Source: CAYPHJ01 sp964410485 (GTDB lineage: Bacteria; Desulfobacterota; Binatia; UBA9968). Taken from it: 64,000 nt of DNA. The position numbers were made by a program, and so were the translations under genes. A model generated the notes under the pieces. That model had not been told where the DNA came from, did no database searches, and saw only the letters and a program-made list of their open reading frames with translations. This document shows, one piece after another, positions 34,133 to 42,506 of this stretch (positions within the stretch are counted from its first letter, which is position 1; each line of letters starts with the position of its first letter). The DNA lies in assembly GCA_964410485.1 (NCBI GenBank), contig CAYPHJ010000002.1:43779-107778 (forward strand). The letters run 5' to 3'.

Positions 34133-35095
34133 ATGAACGTATTAATAACGGGCGGTATGGGAGTGAATGGCGCGGTCACGGCGCGCCATCTGGTGAGCGA
34201 AGGAATACGGCCCGTGCTCCTGGATAACCGGTCCGATTTGTCATTGATTCGCGACATAAAGGCGCGCGTCGATTGCGTTGAAGGCGATGTCTGCGATCCG
34301 GAGTTGTTGGCGGATGTGGTGAAGGAACACGAGATCACCCAGATTGCTCATCTTGCCGCGCTCATGCCGGAACCAGCGGAGGCGAATCCGCGCCTTGCGA
34401 TGAGTGTTGGGGTTGAAGGCCTGGTGAATGTGCTTGAAGTAGCGCGGGCCAAGAACATCAAACGGATCGTCTTCACCAGTTCAAAGGCGATCTATGGTGA
34501 AATTCGCGGAAAAGAGGGCCCGCCGGGCTACAAACCTGTGCGTGAAGACTATCCCAAACATCCCGCGGATCTCTACGGCACAATCAAATTATGTTGCGAG
34601 GCTACCGGCGGCTATTATCGCGAGGCATACGGCATCGAGTTTGTTGCCTTGCGCTACTCGACGATTTACGGGCCAGGAAAGGAGGCCCGTCACGGCGCTT
34701 TGTCGTTTTACGGACAGCTCATCGAACGAGGCATGACCGGTGAGAACTGGGTCATCCCACAAGGCGGCGATCAGTTGAACGACACGGTTTACGTGGGAGA
34801 CGTGGCGCGTTCGATTTATCTGGCGTTGTTGGCAAAGCCATCCACCGAATGGGCGTTCAATATCGGACTTGGCAAGGCAACGACTCCGCGCCAATTCTTG
34901 AATGCGATTGAAAAGATTTTTCCCAATCATCGGATTCAGATGGGCCCCGGTTCAAGTCAACTCGGTAGAAAGAAGCAGAGCTTCTGCGTATTCGACATTT
35001 CTGCGGCCAAAAGGTGTTTGGGATATGAACCGGTTTACGACGTCGAAAAAGGCGTCGGCGATTATATCGAGACGCTGAAGCAGTTGCGAGGATAG
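34133..35095 (+). CDS. NAD-dependent epimerase/dehydratase (extended SDR)
   Basis: The 320-residue protein starts at a GGMGVNGAV nucleotide motif and has Ser in FTSSKAIYG and the catalytic Tyr-x3-Lys in DLYGTIKL, so the active site is complete. It resembles sugar-nucleotide epimerases. AGGAGG-like sequence lies 6 nt before the ATG. The stop is followed after 14 nt by a thiamine-diphosphate enzyme gene, so the two form an operon. Position in a catabolic operon rather than a polysaccharide cluster suggests oxidation or dehydration of a carbohydrate-like or hydroxy acid substrate. Confidence 0.87.
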   Translation: MNVLITGGMGVNGAVTARHLVSEGIRPVLLDNRSDLSLIRDIKARVDCVEGDVCDPELLADVVKEHEITQIAHLAALMPEPAEANPRLAMSVGVEGLVNVLEVARAKNIKRIVFTSSKAIYGEIRGKEGPPGYKPVREDYPKHPADLYGTIKLCCEATGGYYREAYGIEFVALRYSTIYGPGKEARHGALSFYGQLIERGMTGENWVIPQGGDQLNDTVYVGDVARSIYLALLAKPSTEWAFNIGLGKATTPRQFLNAIEKIFPNHRIQMGPGSSQLGRKKQSFCVFDISAAKRCLGYEPVYDVEKGVGDYIETLKQLRG

Positions 35096-35109
35096 TCAGA
35101 GGAGGAGTC

Positions 35110-36906
35110 ATGGCAGAAGAATCGAAGGCGCCGGAGAACCCGGAAGTCTGGGCGGCAGGCATTGGGCGTAAGAGCAGAGCGGAGTACGGCTCGGATTTAA
35201 TGGCCGAGATGCTCCGGGAGTTGGGGATAAAATATATCGCCTTGAATCCCGGGGCGAGTTATCGCGGTTTACACGACTCCATCGTAAATTTCGAAGGCGA
35301 AAAAGGCCCGCAAATGATTCTCTGCACGCACGAGGAAATTGCCGTTGCGATTGCCAACGGGTACGCGCGGGCCACAGGGGAGATCATGGCAACCGGACTT
35401 CACGACATTGTGGGTCTCCAGCATGCCAGCATGAATCTTTTCAACGCCTGGTGTGACCGTACGCCTGTGCTCAACCTGGGTGGGGGCGGACCCTTCGATA
35501 CGATCAACCGCCGATCAACCGATTGGGTGCATACGGCATTGGTCCAGGGAAATATGGTTCGCGAGTTCGTCAAATACGACGACCAGCCGAATTCCGTCGA
35601 GGCGGTTCCGGAATCGTTCTTGCGGGCCTATCGCATTGCCATGACGGAACCGAAAGGCCCGGTCTACATTTGTCTCGATACAGACGTCCAGGAGGCGAAA
35701 ATTGCCTCGCCTATGATTGTCCCCGACGCGCGCCTGTTCCGCCCGCCGGCGCCACCTGCGGCGAACCCCGACGCACTGCAACGCGCCGCGCGCATTTTGG
35801 CCGAGGCCCAATGGCCGGTGCTTGTGGCCGGCGAGTTGGGTCGAAATCCCAAAGCTTTGCCTGCGTTGCTCGATTTGGCGGAATTGCTCAGCGCGCCGGT
35901 CATCGATTTGGATGGGCGCTACGCGTTTCCCAGTACCCACGTATTGAATCTGACAAACGCGCGCGAAGAGGCGTTGCGTAGCGCCGACGCGATCTTGGCT
36001 CTGGATGTCCCAAGCCTAGGCGTGCCCCTAGGCCCGTCCGTTCGCGAGCGCGGCAATTTTGCTCCCGCGGTTAGCCCGTCGACCCAGATCATACACATCA
36101 CGATGCTCGACCTCGAACGGCAAAGTTGGGTGAGCGATGCCATGTGGCTCCTACCTGTGCAGGTGCCCATCGCCGCAGATACCTCAGTGGCTGTGCCGCA
36201 GTTGGTCGAAATGATGCGCGAGCGCGTGGGTGGCAAAACTCAGGCAATCAAGGATCGCCGGGGACGGGTGGAGGCGATTTACGCTGAGTCCAGGAAGAAG
36301 AGCCAGGCATGGATCGAAAAAACGTGGGATGAAAAGCCGATCTCCCAGGCGCGCCTGTTCGGCGAGATCAACCGGCGCATGCAAAAAAGATCATGGGCGC
36401 TGGTCTCGGCTCATGGACGGCGCTGGCGTGAAGTGATCGAGTGCACGGAGCCTGCCCATGGCGTCGGTGGCGGGCGCGGCGGCGGCGTTGGCTATGGTTT
36501 GCCGTCATCTATTGGCGCCGCCCTGGGGCACAAAGGAACCGGACGTCTCTGTGTCGGCATTATCGGCGACGGTGACTTCATGATGACATCCAATGCTCTG
36601 TGGACGGCAGCAAAATACGAGATCCCGCTACTTGTCGTGGTTCTCAATAACCGCTCGTATTACAACGACGAGGAGCATCAGGAACGGATGGCAAAATGGC
36701 GTAATCGTCCCATCGAGAACAAAGTCATCGGCATCCGCATCGAAGACCCGGCGCCGGACATTGCTGCGATTGCCCGAGCGTTGAGCGTCGCCGGTTTTGG
36801 TCCCGTTAGTGATCCCGATCAACTGGGACGAGCTCTGGACCAGGCAATTGAAATCGTTGACAGCGGCCGGCCCGCAGTCGTAGATGTGATCACACAGCCA
36901 CGCTGA
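35110..36906 (+). CDS. Thiamine-diphosphate-dependent enzyme, acetolactate synthase-like
   Basis: The 598-residue protein has the three-domain build of the pyruvate-oxidase/acetolactate-synthase family. The catalytic Glu lies in CTHEEIAVAIANGYARATG (about residue 78), and the ThDP/Mg signature runs from IIGDGDFMMTSNALW to VVLNNRSYYND (GDG-x~25-NN). The middle domain is FAD-binding in some relatives, but no clear flavin motif is seen. Many such proteins in uncultured lineages are annotated only as ThDP-requiring. It lies 14 nt after the epimerase gene, with its own AGGAGG. The reaction is probably decarboxylation or carboligation of a 2-keto acid. Confidence 0.85.
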   Translation: MAEESKAPENPEVWAAGIGRKSRAEYGSDLMAEMLRELGIKYIALNPGASYRGLHDSIVNFEGEKGPQMILCTHEEIAVAIANGYARATGEIMATGLHDIVGLQHASMNLFNAWCDRTPVLNLGGGGPFDTINRRSTDWVHTALVQGNMVREFVKYDDQPNSVEAVPESFLRAYRIAMTEPKGPVYICLDTDVQEAKIASPMIVPDARLFRPPAPPAANPDALQRAARILAEAQWPVLVAGELGRNPKALPALLDLAELLSAPVIDLDGRYAFPSTHVLNLTNAREEALRSADAILALDVPSLGVPLGPSVRERGNFAPAVSPSTQIIHITMLDLERQSWVSDAMWLLPVQVPIAADTSVAVPQLVEMMRERVGGKTQAIKDRRGRVEAIYAESRKKSQAWIEKTWDEKPISQARLFGEINRRMQKRSWALVSAHGRRWREVIECTEPAHGVGGGRGGGVGYGLPSSIGAALGHKGTGRLCVGIIGDGDFMMTSNALWTAAKYEIPLLVVVLNNRSYYNDEEHQERMAKWRNRPIENKVIGIRIEDPAPDIAAIARALSVAGFGPVSDPDQLGRALDQAIEIVDSGRPAVVDVITQPR

Positions 36907-36937
36907 GCGCGGAACAGCTGGTTGGTTCGGATCAACA

Positions 36938-37035
36938 CCGATAAATCCCCCATAGCCCCCTTTAGCAAAGGGGGCCGGCCGCAGGACGGGGGGATTTCTG
37001 TGTAGTCACAGTTTCATAAGAGTCGCAGAGGGTAA
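36938..37035. repeat. AAATCCCCC palindromic element, copy 2
   Basis: GATAAATCCCCCATAGCCCC with CTTTAGCAAAGGGGGCCGGCC and GGGGGGATTT forms a hairpin. The match to copy 1 (21559) extends past it through TAGTC, TTTCATA and GAGTCGCAGAG. It follows the ThDP enzyme gene. Confidence 0.8.
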
Positions 37036-37072
37036 CAAAAAAAAGATTGCATGACGATCGGAGTCTGCTGGT

Positions 37073-37182
37073 GTGTCATGACTGAACGAAGTGAAGCATC
37101 TGCTTTTAAATGACCGACGACCGGAGACCGCGGACGGGGGAAGAAGCAGATTCTTCGTCGTTGTACTCCTCAGAATGACACA
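37073..37182. repeat. TGTCATTCTGAGG inverted element, copy 2, with embedded GACCNNN array
   Basis: The left end TGTCATGACTGAACGAAGTG faces the right end CTCAGAATGACACA. The inner parts AGCATCTGCTTTTAA and AGAAGCAGATTCTTCG pair. Three GACCNNN units (37112-37132) lie in the centre. It is the reverse orientation of the copy at 27753. Confidence 0.78.
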
Positions 37183-37328
37183 CGAAGGTAACATGGCCAG
37201 AAGTTCTATGGATATGAATGTCAAGTTCAGAAAGGTATGTAGGGCTGCCCTGTGGCTGCTCGAAATAGGGAAGAGCGAAAAACCATGAATAAGGACGGCT
37301 ACTGGAGCGACGAATATAGGAGAAAAAA

Positions 37329-37520
37329 ATGGATCGAGAACTGGAGCAAATTCTGCGGGCGCTTCTTTCCAAAGAGGGGCTCGAACCGCGGGAAGGAGAT
37401 TTGGAGCGATTCGGACCGCTGCTCGAACGGTACATGGAAACCCTTCGGGCCCTGCGATCGATCGATGTCGGCGACGAAGAAATCGCCTGTACGTTTGATC
37501 CCGCATGGAAACCAAAGTAG
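37329..37520 (+). CDS. AtzG/GatC-like small amidase subunit
   Basis: The 63-residue helical protein has an ATG preceded by AGGAG at 6 nt and ends DEEIACTFDPAWKPK, a Phe-Asp-Pro end like the AtzG family of small subunits that bracket an amidase. It is located 12 nt before an amidase gene, as atzG is before atzE. By analogy with GatC and AtzG it would clamp and stabilise the amidase. The assignment rests on size, position and the end motif. Confidence 0.7.
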   Translation: MDRELEQILRALLSKEGLEPREGDLERFGPLLERYMETLRALRSIDVGDEEIACTFDPAWKPK

Positions 37521-37532
37521 GAGCGTGGGACC

Positions 37533-38927
37533 ATGGCCAGTGATAAATCAGATCTGCACTATCTAACCATTCATGAAGCGCGGCAACTCATCCAGCGTCG
37601 CGAGCTGTCTCCCGTCGAGCTTACGCGTGCGATTCTCGACCGTATCAATAGCGCCGACGGCCAACTGCGCGCCTACTTCAATCTAATGGCGGAAAGCGCG
37701 CTGGAGGAAGCCCGTGTCGCTGAAGGGGAAATTCTCAGAGGCCAGTATCGCGGCGCGATGCATGGGATTGCGGTGGCGGTTAAGGACCAGCTCGATGTCC
37801 ACGGCGCTCCGGCGGATATTCGCGGCTTAGACAGCGAGACGGCAAAAGGCGTTAGCGATGCGACAGTGGTGAAGAAATTGCGCGAAGCTGGCGCGATCAT
37901 GCTCGGTAAGTTGACGATGAGCAGCATGCCGAGCGACCCGCCGCAGCCGCGCAATCCTTGGGATGTGAAGCGCATTACGGGCGGGTCAAGCACCGGCGCG
38001 GGCGCGGCCGTGGCAGCAGGCCTGTGCATGGGCGCGCTCGGGGAGGATACCGCTGGCTCCATCCGCAACCCCGCTTCGCTTTGCGGCATTGTCGGATTGA
38101 AGGCGACATATGGGCGTGTGAGCCGCCGCGGCCTTGCGCCGCTTGGCTGGTCATTGGATCATTGCGGGCCGATGACGCGCACCGTCGAAGACGCTGCTCA
38201 CATGTTGCAGGCAATCGCCGGTTACGATGTCGGGGATCCCACTTCCGTTGATGCCCCGGTGCCGCGGTATGCCGAGGGTCTGACAGAGGATGTGCGCGGC
38301 ATGGTCATCGGTGTGCCGCGCGATTTCATCGATGTCTGTCGTAAAAAGACGGATCCGGAAGTCCTTACGATCGTGGATAAGGCCGTAGAGGACATCAAAG
38401 CATTGGGCGCTCGCATCGAACAGGTTTCGTTGCCGACGCTTGAGTATGCCACGCAGGCGAACGCGGTCATTTATTATAACGAACACTTCGCCGGCCGGCG
38501 CGACGAAGCCAAGACGGCTATCAAGGCTGGCGCGGCCGCGAGGCGGGCAAGGATTTATTTCGGCATTCTCACGAGCGCAGCCGATTATATGCAGGCCCAG
38601 CGCATACGGTCAAAGCTGAGGAGTGAATGCGTCGAGGCCTTTCGCAGAGTCGATCTGTTGGCCTTGCCCTGTCAGCAATCGACCGCCCCGAAATTCGAAG
38701 AGGTGGATCCGCTGGATACGTTGAAGAAGCATTTGGCGCCGGAATACCACGCGCCGTTTAATCTTGCAGGACTGCCCGCCATCTCGGTCCCATGCGGTTT
38801 TTCGCAAGCGAATCTGCCGGTCGCGCTACAGATTGCGGGCAAACCGTTCGACGAGCCGTCAGTCCTGCGCGCGGCGTACGCCTATCAACAACACGCGCGC
38901 TGGTACCAGCAGCGGCCGGCAATTTGA
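37533..38927 (+). CDS. Amidase (amidase-signature family, AtzE/GatA-like)
   Basis: The 464-residue protein has the complete Ser-cisSer-Lys triad: Lys in AVKDQLDVHG (about residue 86), cis-Ser in GGSSTGAGAAVAAG and the nucleophile in EDTAGSIRNPAS. GIVGLKATYGRVSRRG follows as expected. It hydrolyses a C-N amide bond. Pairing with the small AtzG-like protein suggests a heteromeric catabolic amidase like 1-carboxybiuret hydrolase, while gatA for tRNA is at 49641, so this is not the translation enzyme. RidA follows 219 nt downstream. Substrate unknown. Confidence 0.9.
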   Translation: MASDKSDLHYLTIHEARQLIQRRELSPVELTRAILDRINSADGQLRAYFNLMAESALEEARVAEGEILRGQYRGAMHGIAVAVKDQLDVHGAPADIRGLDSETAKGVSDATVVKKLREAGAIMLGKLTMSSMPSDPPQPRNPWDVKRITGGSSTGAGAAVAAGLCMGALGEDTAGSIRNPASLCGIVGLKATYGRVSRRGLAPLGWSLDHCGPMTRTVEDAAHMLQAIAGYDVGDPTSVDAPVPRYAEGLTEDVRGMVIGVPRDFIDVCRKKTDPEVLTIVDKAVEDIKALGARIEQVSLPTLEYATQANAVIYYNEHFAGRRDEAKTAIKAGAAARRARIYFGILTSAADYMQAQRIRSKLRSECVEAFRRVDLLALPCQQSTAPKFEEVDPLDTLKKHLAPEYHAPFNLAGLPAISVPCGFSQANLPVALQIAGKPFDEPSVLRAAYAYQQHARWYQQRPAI

Positions 38928-39028
38928 TCCTTGGGTGCGGAAGGAGCGCCGAGGTGCCTAGGAAAGGCCCCCGCATACGCCAGGGAAGGGGTTTGTCCGC
39001 ACAGGACTTCGGACGGATCAGCCTCCGG

Positions 39029-39071
39029 CTGAACGGAGCGAAGCGGTTGAACGTGTTGAACCCTTGAACTT
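39029..39071. repeat. TTGAAC array, single orientation
   Basis: A GAACGGAGCGAAGCGG lead is followed by TTGAACG, TTGAACC and TTGAACT units in 8-9 nt step. It is nearly the same as 21705-21749. Confidence 0.7.
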
Positions 39072-39146
39072 AATGGCTGCTTGGCATGCTTGGCGGGATG
39101 AATTTTCGCGCAGTCGTTTTGCCAACTTTTCTGAAGTAAGAATCTA

Positions 39147-39512
39147 ATGGAGCAAGGAGCAACTATTGTGGATATTCAAAGACTTCAGCCAGGGGAATGG
39201 AACAGCCGTGCCGTTATCTGTGGCGACCTGGTATTTGCCTCCGGCATTGTGGCCGATGACAAATCCCTTCCGATGAAAGGTCAAACGGAGCAGGTGCTGC
39301 GGAAAATCGACAGTATCCTGTCCGCCGCCGGAACGAACAAATCGCGCATCCTGAGCGCAACTGTTTATCTCTCCGATATCAATCTGAAGGACGAGATGAA
39401 CGAAGCCTGGATGGCTTGGGTCGACAGAAACAACCTGCCTGCGCGTGCCGCGGTGGGGGTGGAGTTGACGCCAGGCACCTGGGTCGAGATTATGGTGTGC
39501 GCCGCACGCTAG
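39147..39512 (+). CDS. RidA family protein (imine/enamine deaminase-like)
   Basis: The 121-residue protein fits the Rid fold: GDLVFASGIVADD, QTEQVLRKIDSILSAAGTNKSRILSATVYLSD in family order, LPARAAVGVEL and the final strand WVEIMVCAAR. The Arg in LPARAAV corresponds to the carboxylate-binding Arg of active RidA proteins. A GTG at 39168 with AGGAG 9 nt upstream is an alternative start (114 residues). It probably clears reactive intermediates from nearby amine or amide catabolism. Confidence 0.88.
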   Translation: MEQGATIVDIQRLQPGEWNSRAVICGDLVFASGIVADDKSLPMKGQTEQVLRKIDSILSAAGTNKSRILSATVYLSDINLKDEMNEAWMAWVDRNNLPARAAVGVELTPGTWVEIMVCAAR

Positions 39513-39518
39513 GGCGTG

Positions 39519-39589
39519 GTTCAAAAGTTCAAGTGTTCAAAGGTTCAAGGTCAGTATCTGATCTATCTTGAACTATTGAACTTTTGAAC
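39519..39589. repeat. GTTCAANN octamer array, inverted pair
   Basis: Four perfect-step units at 39519-39550 (GTTCAAAA, GTTCAAGT, GTTCAAAG, GTTCAAGG). The facing arm at 39567-39589 has CTTGAACT, ATTGAACT, TTTGAACG. The array begins 7 nt after the RidA stop and lies between convergent genes. Confidence 0.88.
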
Positions 39590-39611
39590 GCTCGAATCCG
39601 GACCAATTGCC

Positions 39612-40700
39612 TCATGTCGTTAGCCCGTAAAAGCGCTCCGCGTTTCGGTACTGAATTGCCTCTTTGTCCTCCGTTGTGAGCTTGGGATTATCCGCCAGCT
39701 CCTCCAGCTCGTGTTTGCAGGTATCGTTGTTTACTTCATGGGGAAAGTCGGAGGAGAAAATGAACGGTTTGTTGCCGACGACGCGAATAGCGAAAGGCAA
39801 TGTCAGCTCGTCGCCTTCGACGCCTACGAAGATGCGACCTTCTTCCACCTGGCGCCGAATGTAATCGCTCACGGATTCATTTTCGCGTAATTTCAGGAAG
39901 CGAGCGCGCGGATCATACTGAACGTGACTGTTCCAGGAGCGCTCCAGCCTCTCGAGACAGTTAACGAGCCAGGCGGAGCCCGCCTCCATGAAACCAAATC
40001 TGACGTTTGGATAGGTGTCGAACACTCCATTGAAAACAAGACCGGCAAAGTTAACCATCTGACCGAACGGGTGGCCCAGCGCATTCACGGGTGCATAGGG
40101 CGTCATGTCATCGAGTCCCATGTGATCATGAACGCCGCCGTGAATGCCGATGGCACATTGCAGGCGGTCGGCTTCCGCATAGATGGGCCAGTAGCGTTCG
40201 TCGCCGAGCTGGTTCTGTAACTGCGGCGCGCCGGTGCTCGGCAGCATCGCTCCGCAAAAGCCGAGTTGGCTCACGACGCGGCGAAGTTCCTTGACAGCTT
40301 CCTCCGGCTCCTGCAGAGGGATCAACCCCAACGCTTGGAAACGAGCGCTTTTGCTCAGGTATTCATCGTGCATCCAATTATTGTATGCGCGTGCTAATTC
40401 GATCGCCCAGTCACGGCTCACGACACGCCCGAAAGCCAATCCGTTCGACGGATAGAGCACGGCGCTCGTGATGCCAACTTCGTTCATGAAGTCAAACCAA
40501 ACGTCGCGTCCGACCTTGGCAAAGGCGCCGGGCGGGACAAAATGACGATTTGCCGAGTGGAGGTGGTCGTTGGGCGGAAACGGATTCTTAATCGACCAAT
40601 TGTCACCGCGATAGTTGGTCGGCATGCGTTGCCATATGCCCTCGTGGTCTTCCACGACATGTCCATCGCCATCGATGACTTTATGCTTCAGATTTTGCAT
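39612..40700 (-). CDS. Amidohydrolase-2 family metal-dependent hydrolase, copy A
   Basis: The start is ATG 40700 (362 residues); a GTG codon lies directly before it. The TIM-barrel protein of the amidohydrolase/ACMS decarboxylase branch has an N-terminal metal site DGDGHVVE. Further ligands are His in IHGGVHD and GHPF and Asp in SSDFPHEV. Family members hydrolyse or decarboxylate aromatic and cyclic acids. The upstream paralogue (40793) is about 60% alike by eye and in the same orientation, which indicates a tandem duplication. Substrate unknown. Confidence 0.88.
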   Translation of the reverse strand: MQNLKHKVIDGDGHVVEDHEGIWQRMPTNYRGDNWSIKNPFPPNDHLHSANRHFVPPGAFAKVGRDVWFDFMNEVGITSAVLYPSNGLAFGRVVSRDWAIELARAYNNWMHDEYLSKSARFQALGLIPLQEPEEAVKELRRVVSQLGFCGAMLPSTGAPQLQNQLGDERYWPIYAEADRLQCAIGIHGGVHDHMGLDDMTPYAPVNALGHPFGQMVNFAGLVFNGVFDTYPNVRFGFMEAGSAWLVNCLERLERSWNSHVQYDPRARFLKLRENESVSDYIRRQVEEGRIFVGVEGDELTLPFAIRVVGNKPFIFSSDFPHEVNNDTCKHELEELADNPKLTTEDKEAIQYRNAERFYGLTT

Positions 40701-40767
40701 CACTCAACTCCCTCCACGTTTTGCTTGACTTCATAACTCCCGCTTGGGCTGGGAGGAGGGCATACAC

Positions 40768-40795
40768 GAGATCGAGACGCGAGACCCGAGACTCA
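40768..40795. repeat. GAGACNN heptamer array starting at a stop codon
   Basis: Units GAGATC, GAGACGC, GAGACCC, GAGACTC run in 7-nt step. On the minus strand the first unit directly follows or overlaps the TGA stop of the amidohydrolase at 40793. Confidence 0.82.
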
Positions 40796-41884
40796 GTTCC
40801 GCCCCAACCGGTAGAACCGTTGCGCGTTACCCGACAGAATTGCATCTTTGTCGGCGATCGTGAGCTCCGGGTTTTCGCGCAGCTCTTCCAGTTCATGTTT
40901 ACATGTTTCCGCATCGACTTCGTGAGGGTAGTCCGTGGAAAACACGAAGGGTTTGTTTCCCGTCATGCGAATCGCCTCGGCAAGGGTCAGCTCTTCACCT
41001 TCGACGCCGATGAAGATTCGGTCTTCATCGATGTGACGGCAGATATAGTCGATCATTGATTCGCCGTCGTGCAGCTCGAGAAAACGCCGCCGGGGATCAT
41101 ACTGAACGTGACTCGACCAGGATCCCGCAAAGCGCTCCATACAGGTAAGCAGCCAGGCCGAGCCGGCTTCCATGAAGCCAACGCGCAGCCCCGGAAATTT
41201 GTCGAAGATGCCGTTGAAGATGATGCCGGCAAAGCAAATCATTTGGCCCATAGGATGGCCTAACGCATTCACAGGAGCGTAGGGGCTCATGTCATCCATA
41301 AGCAGGCCTTCATGGGAACCGCCATGGATCGCCAGGGCACAACCAAGGCGTTCGGCTTCTGCATAGATGGGCCAGTATTTCTCCGATCCCAGATGTGGCA
41401 TGTTCGCGCCCATCGATGGCAACATGGCGCCACAAAATCCAAGATCACGCACGATGCGCCGCAATTCTGCGACCGCCTCTACGGGCTCCTGCAAAGGGAT
41501 GAGTCCCATGGCTTTGAAGCGTACGCTCTTGGCCAGATAGGTGTCATAAATCCAGTTATTGTACGCCCGGGCCAACTCAATGGCCCAATCACGGCTGACG
41601 ATCTTGCCGAACGCAAGGCCGGCGCTGGTGTAAAGCACGGTCGTGCCGATCCCCACCTCTGCGAGGAACATTTCCCAACCCTCCGGACCGACATTGGCAA
41701 ACGCGCCGCGTGGCGTGAAATGGCGATTGGCGGTATGCAGGTGATCGATGGGAGGGAACGGACTGCGGCCGCGAATGTCTGAAAAACTGCGGCCGACGTA
41801 TGCCGCCGGCATATATTTCCAAATGGTTGCGATGTCCTCCATTACGTGGCCATCGCCGTCGATGATTGGCTGCACGGACGTCAT
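40793..41884 (-). CDS. Amidohydrolase-2 family metal-dependent hydrolase, copy B
   Basis: The 363-residue protein is a paralogue of copy A with the same metal-site motifs: IDGDGHVMED at the N-terminus, IHGGSHE, GHPMGQ and STDYPHEVDAETCKHELEEL. The conserved RDWAIELARAYNNWIYD and GSAWLLTCMERF stretches are shared. AGGAG lies about 10 nt before the ATG. The two enzymes may form mixed oligomers or act on successive or related substrates. Confidence 0.88.
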   Translation of the reverse strand: MTSVQPIIDGDGHVMEDIATIWKYMPAAYVGRSFSDIRGRSPFPPIDHLHTANRHFTPRGAFANVGPEGWEMFLAEVGIGTTVLYTSAGLAFGKIVSRDWAIELARAYNNWIYDTYLAKSVRFKAMGLIPLQEPVEAVAELRRIVRDLGFCGAMLPSMGANMPHLGSEKYWPIYAEAERLGCALAIHGGSHEGLLMDDMSPYAPVNALGHPMGQMICFAGIIFNGIFDKFPGLRVGFMEAGSAWLLTCMERFAGSWSSHVQYDPRRRFLELHDGESMIDYICRHIDEDRIFIGVEGEELTLAEAIRMTGNKPFVFSTDYPHEVDAETCKHELEELRENPELTIADKDAILSGNAQRFYRLGRN

Positions 41885-42246
41885 CTCTGCTCTCCTCGTC
41901 GGGAATGGGATAGGGGTGTTTCTCTGAGAACGAAAGGATTTTCCCCTAGCTTCGCATTGGAGTCAAGCCGCCCGTCGACCCACCCAACTTGACATGCAGG
42001 GTGTTAATTTTTAGCCTTTTCGAGGAAGCTACTCTCGTACAGTTCTCCCTTCGGGATCAGATTGCATCCATTGCTCAAGGTTGATGCCGCGCGTAAGTGG
42101 GCGCGGTCGAAATCTTGACCGCGCTCTACTTAAACAATCCGGCGCTGCGTTAATTTTGCGGGTCCTCTATTCCGTGGGAGATTGTACGCCCGGTTAGAAG
42201 CAATGGTCCTGGGGTCAGGGTCGGCGGGGACTGGAGGTGCGACAGC
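41885..42246. other. Gene-free interval with one hairpin
   Basis: No coding frame is supported. GTAAGTGGGCGCGGTC and GACCGCGCTCTACTTA (42093-42133) form an imperfect hairpin of about 16 bp without a T-run. A TTGACA at 41990 has no good -10. Nothing else is recognised. Confidence 0.5.
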
Positions 42247-42468
42247 ATGACTTGGGAGAGTTTTAAAGGACTGCGTTGTCGAGCGCGCGCGGAAATTCGC
42301 ACGCATGCCGGCAGAGTCGCAGCGTTTACCGAGGGCATGATTGTGTCCGAGACGGAGAACCTTGGCCGGCATTTATTGATGGTGGAGTGGAAAAACGGCG
42401 TCTGCGCTTACGCCTTTCCCACCGATATCGAAATCATTCGCGAGCCGACCCCCCACGATGGCGAATGA
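42247..42468 (+). CDS. Small hypothetical protein, SH3-like beta protein possible
   Basis: The 73-residue protein has GGAGG 11 nt before the ATG. Alternating hydrophobic residues (RHLLMVEWKNGVCAYAFPTDIEII) suggest a small beta-barrel. It is acidic near the C-terminus, with no signal or membrane segment. I do not recognise a family. It converges on the protease gene at 42507. Confidence 0.55.
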   Translation: MTWESFKGLRCRARAEIRTHAGRVAAFTEGMIVSETENLGRHLLMVEWKNGVCAYAFPTDIEIIREPTPHDGE

Positions 42469-42506
42469 GCGTAACGCAGAAGAGACTGCCGAACATGGAC
42501 TGGTGA

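Noticed and set aside
37533..38927. Second gatA
   Set aside because: A complete gatCAB set is present at 48.1-51.4 kb, and this amidase pairs with an AtzG-like protein in a catabolic setting.
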